Positions 53,589 through 60,445 of a stretch of 64,000 nucleotides of DNA are shown here, in pieces. The stretch comes from Bryobacter sp. CoA8 C33 (GTDB taxonomy: Bacteria; Acidobacteriota; Terriglobia; Bryobacterales; Bryobacteraceae), in contig JAINDK010000013.1 of assembly GCA_019931185.1 (NCBI GenBank), positions 26,705-90,704 of the forward strand. Direction: 5' to 3'. Numbering within the stretch: the stretch's first letter is position 1; every line of letters begins with the position of its first letter. Made by a program: the position numbers and the translations under genes. The notes under the pieces were generated by a model, which ran no database searches, was not told the origin of the DNA, and saw only the letters and a list, made by a program, of their open reading frames with translations.

Positions 53589-55046
53589 CTAAAACTTCCT
53601 GCTCCACTCCCGCGGCCATCGCTCCACCACCACCTTCTCGTTCGTGAAGAACCGCACCGCATCCATTCCCTGCCCGTGCAGGTCCCCAAAGAAGCTCTCC
53701 CGCGCCCCGCTAAAGGGAAAGAACGACATCGGCGCCGCCACCCCCACATTGATCCCGACATTGCCCACTTCCGCCTCCGAGCGAAACCGCCGCGCCGCCT
53801 CCCCGCTGCGCGTAAACAAACAGGCCATATTGCCATACGCCCCCGAGTTCACAAACTCGAGCGCTGCCTCGATCGTCGGCTTCTCCACCAACGTCAACAC
53901 GGGGCCGAAAATCTCTGTCCGCAACAGCGGGCTTTCCTCCGGCAGCTTCTCCACCACCGTCGGACGCACAAAGTATCCAGCCCCCAGCCCCGGCCTCCGC
54001 CCGTCCACGCTTACCCGCGCTCCGGCGCTCTCCATCTCCCCCACCAGCCGCTCGATCCGCTCCCGGCTCCCCTCGCTGATCACCGGGCCCATCTGTACAT
54101 CCTCAAATCCATTGCCCGTCTTCCGCGTCGCCGCCGCCTCGCGCAGCGCCTCGCCAAACTCCCGCTTCGCCTCCCCCACCATCACCGCCACACTCGCCGC
54201 CAGACACCGCTGCCCCGCGCACCCGAACGCCGAATCCGCAATCACCGCCGTGCTCGTTTCCAACTCCGCATCGGGAAGGATCACGATCGGATTCTTCGCC
54301 CCACCCTGACACTGTACCCGCTTGCCCTGCGCCGCCGCCCGCGCATACACCGCCCGCGCCGCCGCGCTCGATCCCACAAAGCTCACCGACCGCACCAGCG
54401 GATGGTCGATCAGCATCTCGCTCACCTCCCGGCCCCCGTTCACGATGTTCACCACCCCCGCCGGCAGGCCCGCCTCCTGCATCCCCTGCATCAGCATCTG
54501 CATCGTCAGCGGCACCCGCTCGCTCGGCTTCAACACCACGCTCGAGCCCACCGCCACCGCATACGGTAGAAACCAGAACGGAATCATCCCCGGAAAATTG
54601 AACGGACACAGCATCGCCGCTACCCCCAACGGCTGCCGGATCGAAAACTCGTCCATGCCCGGCGCGATGTTCTCATTGAACCCGCTCTGGATCAGCATCG
54701 GGATCCCGCACGCCGTCTCCACGTTCTCGATTGCCCGCCGCATCTCCCCCCGGCTCTCCGCCAACGTCTTGCCGCACTCAAGCGTAATCGTCCGCGCCAG
54801 CGCCTCCAGATCCCGTTCGAGAATCGCCTTCAGCCGGAACAACGGCTGCACCCGCTCCGTCACCGCCGCCCGCCGCCATTCCCGGTACGCCGCCTGCGCC
54901 GCCTCAACCGCGGAGTTCACCTCCCCTGCCGTCGCCCCCGCCAACGAGCCCACTTTCTCTCCCCGCGCCGGGTCGATCACCGCCTCGGCGAACGCCGCCT
55001 CCGGCCGTCTCCACTCGCCACCCCAATAGTGAAAAACTTCCTGCAT
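53589..55046 (-). CDS. mmsA: CoA-acylating (methylmalonate-semialdehyde-type) aldehyde dehydrogenase
   Basis: This 485-residue protein matches MmsA: FNFPGMIPFWFLPYAVAVGS, VVLKPSERVPLTMQ, SFVGSSAAARAVYARAAAQG (NAD fold), GCAGQRCLAAS with catalytic Cys281, and MSFFPFSGARESFFGDLHGQ. It oxidises malonate or methylmalonate semialdehyde with CoA to acetyl- or propionyl-CoA, in valine, thymine or inositol breakdown. No other genes of those pathways are nearby. AAGGAG touches the ATG directly, too close for normal Shine-Dalgarno use. TAGGGT lies 6 nt upstream as a possible -10. It is first in a six-gene operon. Confidence 0.92.
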   Translation of the reverse strand: MQEVFHYWGGEWRRPEAAFAEAVIDPARGEKVGSLAGATAGEVNSAVEAAQAAYREWRRAAVTERVQPLFRLKAILERDLEALARTITLECGKTLAESRGEMRRAIENVETACGIPMLIQSGFNENIAPGMDEFSIRQPLGVAAMLCPFNFPGMIPFWFLPYAVAVGSSVVLKPSERVPLTMQMLMQGMQEAGLPAGVVNIVNGGREVSEMLIDHPLVRSVSFVGSSAAARAVYARAAAQGKRVQCQGGAKNPIVILPDAELETSTAVIADSAFGCAGQRCLAASVAVMVGEAKREFGEALREAAATRKTGNGFEDVQMGPVISEGSRERIERLVGEMESAGARVSVDGRRPGLGAGYFVRPTVVEKLPEESPLLRTEIFGPVLTLVEKPTIEAALEFVNSGAYGNMACLFTRSGEAARRFRSEAEVGNVGINVGVAAPMSFFPFSGARESFFGDLHGQGMDAVRFFTNEKVVVERWPREWSRKF

Positions 55047-55052
55047 CTCCTT

Positions 55053-55065
55053 ACCCTAATACACT
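55053..55065. promoter_or_regulatory. Overlapping divergent -10 boxes of mmsA and the MFS-like gene
   Basis: The minus strand reads TAGGGT (55053-55058), 6 nt before the mmsA ATG at 55046. The plus strand reads TACACT (55060-55065), 11 nt before the TTG at 55077. The whole intergenic region is 30 bp, so the two genes can hardly have normal leaders. Confidence 0.35.
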
Positions 55066-55076
55066 AGAAGCTCGTA

Positions 55077-56180
55077 TTGTCTTTCCGTGCCACAGCTTTA
55101 GGAATGTTTCTGTTCGGCCACCTTTGCGGCATGGCCGTCCTTAACGGCTACATCCAGTCGCGCAGCAACCTTTCCCTCACCGAATTCGGCTTTGTTCTTT
55201 CAAGCGGCGCCGTCACCGCCCTCGCCGTCAACCTCTACCTGCGCCGCAGCGGCCGCCGTTTTTCCGGCGCAACCGGGCTCATCCTCCTCGCCCTCGCCGT
55301 CTGCCTTCCCGTTCTCGCCCAAGGCTTCTCCGCTCTCCTGCTTGCCTATTCCCTCCAGGGTGCCGCCTCCCGCATTGCCCTCGCCGGCCTGTACCGCGCC
55401 ATCACGGCCATCCAGAAAGAAAGCACCTCCCGTACCAATCCCACCCTCCTGCTCGAATCCATGGCCGGTTTCGGCCTCGGTGAATCCTTCGCGCTCAATG
55501 CCCTCATCACCTCGCTCACCGGCGACGCCCTCTGGGCTGCTGGCCTCGCCCTCGCCCTCGGCCTCCCTGCCGGCTTCTGGCTTCAGGGTAAGCTCCCCGA
55601 TTGGTCCCACACCCCCAGCTCCCCCACCTCCTATCAAACCTTTGCCCCCGCCACGGCAGCCATCCCTGTTACCGCCGCCTTCGCCGCTTACTGTGCCGAA
55701 GTCTTCACCATTACTCAGGCCACCGCCTGGTCGAGCCTCCTCATCCAGTCCGTCCAATTCGGCTCTCTCCGCTTGTCCCCCTTGCTCGCCGCTGGCCTCC
55801 TGTCCGGCATCTTCTGGCTCGTCGTCGGCTCCATCCGCTTTCTCGCCGGCCTGCAGGAGACCCTCAACCTCCGCCATGTCGTCATCGCCGGTCACCTGCT
55901 CTGCCTCGCCGCCGTGACCGGCGCCATGCTCGCCCCACAAAACGGCCTCCCTCTCCTGCTTTGCTACTCCCTGCTCGGCGCCGGCATCGCCTGCTTTGTT
56001 CCCTTTGCCCTCCAAATCATTGCCCGCCACCCCCGCGCCGGAGAATTCGCCGACCGCCTCGCCCTGCTCGGCCCCGTCATGAGCGTCGGCGTTCACCTCC
56101 TCACCGGCTCCTTCGCCGGGCAACACCACTGGTTCGTCCTCGCCGCACTCGCCGCCAGCCTCACTTTCGCCCGTAAATAA
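55077..56180 (+). CDS. MFS-like polytopic membrane protein
   Basis: This 367-residue protein has about ten to eleven hydrophobic helices (ATALGMFLFGHLCGMAVLNG, SGATGLILLALAVCLPVLAQ, PLLAAGLLSGIFWLVVGSIR, HVVIAGHLLCLAAVTGAMLA). It resembles major-facilitator-type transporters but lacks an obvious GxxxDRxGRR loop, so the family call is tentative. The TTG at 55077 is the only start giving the first helix intact. It is divergent from mmsA, with a bidirectional terminator after its stop. Confidence 0.7.
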   Translation: MSFRATALGMFLFGHLCGMAVLNGYIQSRSNLSLTEFGFVLSSGAVTALAVNLYLRRSGRRFSGATGLILLALAVCLPVLAQGFSALLLAYSLQGAASRIALAGLYRAITAIQKESTSRTNPTLLLESMAGFGLGESFALNALITSLTGDALWAAGLALALGLPAGFWLQGKLPDWSHTPSSPTSYQTFAPATAAIPVTAAFAAYCAEVFTITQATAWSSLLIQSVQFGSLRLSPLLAAGLLSGIFWLVVGSIRFLAGLQETLNLRHVVIAGHLLCLAAVTGAMLAPQNGLPLLLCYSLLGAGIACFVPFALQIIARHPRAGEFADRLALLGPVMSVGVHLLTGSFAGQHHWFVLAALAASLTFARK

Positions 56181-56184
56181 AAAT

Positions 56185-56213
56185 CCCGCCGGGCTGCTCG
56201 CGCGGCGGGTTTC
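56185..56213. terminator. Bidirectional terminator between MFS-like and HU genes
   Basis: CCCGCCG (56185-56191) pairs with CGGCGGG (56203-56209), with an 11-nt loop. TTTCTT follows on the plus strand, and ATTTTTA follows on the minus strand. It lies 5 nt after the plus-strand stop and about 30 nt after the convergent HU stop. Confidence 0.8.
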
Positions 56214-56241
56214 TTACAGGAGGGGAGTAGGAGGAAAAAAA

Positions 56242-56541
56242 CTACTTCTTCTTCGGCGGAACGATGGCGTCTTTCACTGCCTTCGCCACACGGAATTTCA
56301 CGACCTTCTTGGCCGGAATCTTGATCGTCGCCCCCGTGGCAGGGTTGCGCCCCGTGCGCGCCTTGCGCTCCTGGCGAACCAGCTTGCCGATACCCGGCAA
56401 GGACGCCTCGCCCGCCTTCTTCGTTTCACGCACCATGATTTCCGCGTATGTCGTGATGAATTCTTTTGCCTGCTTGCTGGTCACGCCCAGCTTCTCGGCC
56501 AGTTCCTTGATCAACTGAGATTGCGTCATGCGATCAGCCAT
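56242..56541 (-). CDS. HU family DNA-binding protein
   Basis: This 99-residue protein has the HU/IHF fold: MTQSQLIKELAEKLGVTSKQ, FITTYAEIMVRETKKAGEAS, LPGIGKLVRQERKARTGRNP, ATGATIKIPAKKVVKFR, and a Lys-rich end PPKKK. It bends DNA and packs the nucleoid. Start MADRMTQ at 56541 has AAGGAG 10 nt upstream. A palindrome about 45 nt upstream may be an operator. It is followed by a bidirectional terminator. Confidence 0.96.
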   Translation of the reverse strand: MADRMTQSQLIKELAEKLGVTSKQAKEFITTYAEIMVRETKKAGEASLPGIGKLVRQERKARTGRNPATGATIKIPAKKVVKFRVAKAVKDAIVPPKKK

Positions 56542-56585
56542 TGAGTTCTGCTCCTTAATTACTTGATTGAGGCCTGTGCTGATCA

Positions 56586-56609
56586 AAACATTTACATGCA
56601 GAAATGTTT
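56586..56609 (-). promoter_or_regulatory. Palindromic operator candidate upstream of the HU gene
   Basis: AAACATTT (56586-56593) and AAATGTTT (56602-56609) are perfect inverted repeats with an 8-bp spacer, 45-68 nt before the HU start. HU genes in other bacteria are autoregulated or nutrient-controlled, so this may bind HU itself or another regulator. The arms could also form an RNA hairpin in a longer transcript. Confidence 0.55.
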
Positions 56610-56669
56610 CAGCTTCAAGCGCACCCTCATCATACGGGACATTCTCGCGGCCTGTAAAGAGAAAAATAC

Positions 56670-56698
56670 AAAAAAGGCCCTAAAAAGGGCCTTTTTTT
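56670..56698 (-). terminator. Rho-independent terminator of recA
   Basis: AAAAAAGGCCC (56670-56680) and GGGCCTTTTTT (56687-56697) form an 11-bp stem with a 6-nt loop. On the minus strand a run of U (the A-run at 56670-56675) follows the GC part. It lies 42 nt past the recA stop and would also stop transcription in the plus direction. Confidence 0.92.
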
Positions 56699-56740
56699 GT
56701 GTCCCGGAGCTTCCCGCCCCCATTTTACGGGGTTCCCGCG

Positions 56741-57790
56741 CTACTTCTTGCCCCGCGAAGGCGCTTCAACAGGGGTTTCCGGCCCGTCCAGTCGCGCCCC
56801 CAGCCCGAGCAGCCGCCGCAATTCGAGGTCAATTGCATTGTAGGCGTCCGGGTGGTCCTTCAGAAACTGCCGCGCGTTTTCCCGCCCCTGCCCGATCCGC
56901 TCTCCCTTGTAGCTGTACCAGCTTCCCGACTTCTCAATCACATTCTGCGCCACCCCAATGTCGATCATGTCCCCTTCCACGCTGATCCCTTGACCGTACA
57001 GAATGTCGAACTCCGCTTCCCGGAAAGGCGGCGCCACCTTGTTCTTTACCACCTTCACCTTCGTCCGGTTGCCCGTCACCACCTCCCCATCCTTGATCGC
57101 GCTGATACGGCGAATGTCCAGCCGCACGCTTGAATAGAACTTCAACGCCCGCCCGCCCGAGGTCGTCTCCGGATTGCCAAACATCACCCCGATCTTCTCG
57201 CGGATCTGATTGATGAAGATCAAACAAGTATTCGACTTCGAGCTGATCCCAGTCAGCTTGCGCATCGCCTGCGACATCAGCCGCGCCTGCACGCCTACAA
57301 AGGTATCCCCCATCTCCCCGTCCAGTTCCGCTTTCGGTACCAGCGCCGCCACCGAGTCCACTACCAAAATGTCGATCGAACCCGACTGCACCAGCGTGCT
57401 CGCAATCTCGAGCGCCTGCTCGGCATAATCCGGTTGCGACACCAACAGGTTCTCCGTATCTACTCCCAGCGCCTTGGCATAAATCGGGTCCAGCGCATGC
57501 TCCACGTCAATGAACGCCGCAATGCCACCCATCCGCTGCGCCATCGCCACGGCCTGCAGCGCCACCGTCGTCTTGCCTGAAGATTCCGGCCCAAAGATCT
57601 CAATGATGCGGCCCCGCGGCAACCCGCCAATCCCCAGCGCATAGTCCAGCGAGATCGATCCCGTCGGAATCGACTGCACCTGCACCATCGCCTCGCTCGC
57701 CCCCAATCGTGTGATCGAACCCTTGCCGAACTGCTTCTCTATCGCCCCCAGCGTGGCGGTCAGGGCTTTCAGTTTTTCGTTGTCTGCCAT
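56741..57790 (-). CDS. recA: Recombinase RecA
   Basis: This 349-residue RecA is complete, with Walker [10 protein letters not shown] (67-75), [16 protein letters not shown], Walker [34 protein letters not shown] (L2 loop) and a C-terminal region ending with SRGKK. It catalyses homologous strand exchange and induces the SOS response. Start [15 protein letters not shown] is standard. Upstream there is a perfect TATAAT 10 nt before the ATG, and a 7-7-7 palindrome next to it. A strong terminator follows. Confidence 0.98.
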   Translation of the reverse strand: MADNEKLKALTATLGAIEKQFGKGSITRLGASEAMVQVQSIPTGSISLDYALGIGGLPRGRIIEIFGPESSGKTTVALQAVAMAQRMGGIAAFIDVEHALDPIYAKALGVDTENLLVSQPDYAEQALEIASTLVQSGSIDILVVDSVAALVPKAELDGEMGDTFVGVQARLMSQAMRKLTGISSKSNTCLIFINQIREKIGVMFGNPETTSGGRALKFYSSVRLDIRRISAIKDGEVVTGNRTKVKVVKNKVAPPFREAEFDILYGQGISVEGDMIDIGVAQNVIEKSGSWYSYKGERIGQGRENARQFLKDHPDAYNAIDLELRRLLGLGARLDGPETPVEAPSRGKK

Positions 57791-57800
57791 AGGAATCCCG

Positions 57801-57827
57801 ATTATAGCCTAAGATCCGCACTTAGGC
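57801..57827 (-). promoter_or_regulatory. recA promoter with adjacent palindrome (candidate SOS operator)
   Basis: The minus strand reads TATAAT (57801-57806), 10 nt before the ATG. Immediately upstream is GCCTAAG-N7-CTTAGGC (57807-57827), a perfect inverted repeat over the -35 region. It also overlaps the mpg stop codon. Its place fits a LexA-type operator, but it does not match the E. coli or Gram-positive SOS boxes. Confidence 0.6.
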
Positions 57828-58328
57828 GATTAAAAAGCGAAGAAAGAGTTCACTCGACCGCCGAATTCCCACTCGCGGCCTCACCAAAACATTTTCCTCC
57901 TCAATGTTTCGGCCTCTTTCGATGCGCAACGGGCCCTGCGTCAAGTCCACACCATAGTGCCGCAGATCGATTCCCATCCCCCGGCTCAGCCGCCCCGGCC
58001 CTTTCCACGGGCCCGCCGCCCGGATCAGCACACAGCCCGGTATCCCCTCCACCTCGGCCACCACGTTGAACAAATGGTGCATCCCATAGTTCAGATAAAC
58101 ATAGGCATGCCCCGCCGGCCCGAACAGTATCCTGGTGCGCCGCGTTTGTCCCGCCACCGCATGAGCCGCTTCATCCCCCACCGGTAAGTAAGCCTCCGTC
58201 TCGCGTATCTCGGCGCACAAATCCCCATGCACCGACACTTGGCCCAGCAGCCCCCGCGCCACCATTTTCGTTGGACGGCAAAAGAAGCTACGATCTAAGA
58301 TTGTGCCGCAGACACTCCGGCTCTTCAC
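57822..58328 (-). CDS. mpg: 3-methyladenine DNA glycosylase (Mpg/AAG family)
   Basis: This 168-residue protein matches Mpg in TILDRSFFCRPTKMVARGLLGQ, ICAEIRETEAYLPVGDEAAHA (the catalytic Glu lies in ETEAY), FGPAGHAYVYLNYGMHHLFNV and GIPGCVLIRAAGP. It excises alkylated purines. It is a little shorter than usual (about 185-200), with a clipped C-terminus. GTG 58328 is the only available start that keeps the conserved N-terminus, and it overlaps the divergent thpR start by 26 bp. recA is next on the same strand. Confidence 0.92.
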   Translation of the reverse strand: MKSRSVCGTILDRSFFCRPTKMVARGLLGQVSVHGDLCAEIRETEAYLPVGDEAAHAVAGQTRRTRILFGPAGHAYVYLNYGMHHLFNVVAEVEGIPGCVLIRAAGPWKGPGRLSRGMGIDLRHYGVDLTQGPLRIERGRNIEEENVLVRPRVGIRRSSELFLRFLIA

Positions 58329-58860
58329 TGGCCTGGCCCTCGAATATCATCTTCGCCGCAACCTCGACCTCATGCTCGAGCATCTGCGGCCATTGGCTCC
58401 GCTGCACTGGAGCCCTATCCACAATTTTCACATCACCACCAAATTCATCGGCCCCTGGCCCGCCGAACGCCTCGACGAACTAAAGGCCGCCCTCGCCGCC
58501 CTCGAACCCCGCGGCCCCATTATCACTCCTATCAGCGGCTTCGGTTGGTTCCCCAATCCCCACCACCCCCGCGTGCTCTTCGCCGGCGTCCAGGCCCCGC
58601 CCTCTCTCTTTGATCTCGCCGCCCGCCTCGATGCCTCCTGCGCCCGCCTCGGCCTCGCTCCCGACCCACGTGCTTATAGACCCCATCTCACCCTCGCCCG
58701 TGTCCGTGGCTCCGTTGATCTCGCCCCCTTGCGCCAAGCTATCACCCAATTGCCCAGCGCCGATTTCGGCGTCAGTTCCGCCGCCCGCCTCCTGCTGTAC
58801 AAAAGCGAACCCGGCGAACACACCAGCATCTACACCGTGATCGGAGACTACCCCCTGTGA
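58303..58860 (+). CDS. thpR: RNA 2',3'-cyclic phosphodiesterase (2H family, ThpR)
   Basis: This 185-residue 2H phosphoesterase has both HxT motifs, HNFHITTKFIG (near residue 45) and YRPHLTLARVRG (near 128). The fold starts with QTLRLFTGLALE. The GTG at 58303 is the only start before the first strand; it lies 26 bp inside the divergent mpg 5' end. Its TGA overlaps the plsY GTG, so the two genes are coupled. Confidence 0.94.
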   Translation: MPQTLRLFTGLALEYHLRRNLDLMLEHLRPLAPLHWSPIHNFHITTKFIGPWPAERLDELKAALAALEPRGPIITPISGFGWFPNPHHPRVLFAGVQAPPSLFDLAARLDASCARLGLAPDPRAYRPHLTLARVRGSVDLAPLRQAITQLPSADFGVSSAARLLLYKSEPGEHTSIYTVIGDYPL

Positions 58861-59471
58861 GTTCCCTGTTCGGCTTGGCCCTCTGGCTGATTCCTCTCTC
58901 CTTCGCCCTCGGCAGCCTCCCCTTCGGCGCCTGGATCGTACGCTGGCGCACCGGCGCCGACGTCACTCAAATGGGCAGCGGCAACATCGGCGCCACCAAC
59001 GTTCTGCGCACCACCGGCCGCCTCGCCGGCGTCCTCACTTTGCTGCTCGATATCGCCAAGGGCACGCTCGCCGTCTGGCTCACCGGCCACTTCAGCGAAG
59101 CCAACACCCTTCTGCTCTCCGCCTCGGCCCTCGCCGTCCTCTTCGGCCATGCCTTCTCTCCCTTCATGAACTTCAAAGGCGGCAAAGCCGTCGCCAGCTT
59201 CGCCGGCGCCTTCGCCTACCTCACCCCCCTACCCTTCCTCGCCATCGCCATCCTCTTCGTTCTCATCGTCGCCTACAGCCGCTACATCTCCCTCGGCTCC
59301 ATCTGCGGAGCTCTGCTCTTCCCCTTCGCCGTTTGGCTCATCCTCCACCCCGCCTGGCCCGTCACCACCGCCGCGCTCATCGCCGGCCTCTTCATCACCT
59401 GGCGCCACTCGGGTAATATCGAGCGCCTGCGGCTTGGAAAGGAAAACCGCTTCGAGTGGAAGAAAAAGTAA
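58857..59471 (+). CDS. plsY: Glycerol-3-phosphate acyltransferase PlsY
   Basis: This 204-residue inner-membrane enzyme has five helices and the PlsY motifs FALGSLPFGAWIVRW, GSGNIGATNVLRTTG and AFSPFMNFKGGKAVASFAG. It acylates glycerol-3-P with acyl-phosphate in phospholipid synthesis. It starts at GTG 58857 and overlaps the next gene (gpsA, which supplies glycerol-3-P) by 16 bp, a clear functional pair. Confidence 0.96.
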   Translation: MSSLFGLALWLIPLSFALGSLPFGAWIVRWRTGADVTQMGSGNIGATNVLRTTGRLAGVLTLLLDIAKGTLAVWLTGHFSEANTLLLSASALAVLFGHAFSPFMNFKGGKAVASFAGAFAYLTPLPFLAIAILFVLIVAYSRYISLGSICGALLFPFAVWLILHPAWPVTTAALIAGLFITWRHSGNIERLRLGKENRFEWKKK

Positions 59472-60445
59472 TCTCGGTTCTCGGCGGCGGCAGTTGGGGC
59501 ACCGCCCTGGCCCTCGTCCTCGCCCGCCGCTTCGACCAGGTCCGCCTTTGGGTCCATAACTCCGATCTGGCCGCCAGCATCGCCCAAACCCGCGAAAACC
59601 ATATCTACCTGCCCGGCTTTCCCCTTCCCCCCAAGATCGTCGTCAGCAACCAACTCCATCTCTCCGCCTGGGTCGTCGCCGTCGTCCCCTCGGCCCACCT
59701 CCGCTCCGTGCTCACCCAAGCCGCCTCCGCCACCACCCTCCCCATCCGCATCATCACCGCCACCAAAGGCATCGAAGCCGGCTCCTTCCTCCGCATGAGC
59801 CAAATCGCCACCCAGTGCCTGCCCCAATCCGCTCCCCCCGCCGCCCTCAGCGGCCCCACCTTTGCCCGCGAGATTGCCGCCGGCGAACCCGCCGCCATGG
59901 TCATCGCCAGTGAAGACGAAGCCTTCGCCATCGCCATCCAGAACGCCTTCGCCGGCGATTCCCTCCGCCTCTACACCAATACCGATCTCACCGGAGTCGA
60001 ACTCGCTGGCGCCCTCAAAAACGGCATCGCCATCGCCGCCGGCGCCGTCGAAGGCCTCCAGCTCGGCTCCAACAGCCTCGCTGCCCTCATCACTCGCGGC
60101 CTTGCCGAAATGACCCGCCTCATCGTTGCCCTCGGCGGCAAGCCCTCCACCGTCGCCGGCCTCGCCGGCCTCGGCGACCTCGTCCTCACCTGCACCGGCC
60201 AGCTCAGCCGCAACCGCCGCGTCGGCATCGAACTCGCCAAAGGCCGCCCCCTCGCCTCCATCCTCGACGACTCCCGCATGGTCGCCGAAGGCGTCCACAC
60301 CACCCGCGTCGCCCTCACCCTCGCCGCCGCCCACGACATCGATATGCCCATCCTCCGCGCCGTCTCCGACATGATGGATGGCGTACCCGCCCCGGAAGTC
60401 CTCCGCCAGTTGCTCTCCCGCGCCCCGCGCGCCGAAATCGGCTAG
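59456..60445 (+). CDS. gpsA: Glycerol-3-phosphate dehydrogenase (NAD(P)+)
   Basis: This 329-residue enzyme has an NAD-binding ISVLGGGSWGTALALVLA, NHIYLPGFPLP, ALSGPTFAREIAAGEPAAMV, the catalytic Lys region ELAGALKNGIAIAAGAVEG, and RNRRVGIELAKG. It reduces DHAP to sn-glycerol-3-P for PlsY. The GTG at 59456 lies within plsY. Its stop codon interlocks with the convergent DUF1080-PHP stop (CTAG, 60442-60445). Confidence 0.96.
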   Translation: MEEKVISVLGGGSWGTALALVLARRFDQVRLWVHNSDLAASIAQTRENHIYLPGFPLPPKIVVSNQLHLSAWVVAVVPSAHLRSVLTQAASATTLPIRIITATKGIEAGSFLRMSQIATQCLPQSAPPAALSGPTFAREIAAGEPAAMVIASEDEAFAIAIQNAFAGDSLRLYTNTDLTGVELAGALKNGIAIAAGAVEGLQLGSNSLAALITRGLAEMTRLIVALGGKPSTVAGLAGLGDLVLTCTGQLSRNRRVGIELAKGRPLASILDDSRMVAEGVHTTRVALTLAAAHDIDMPILRAVSDMMDGVPAPEVLRQLLSRAPRAEIG

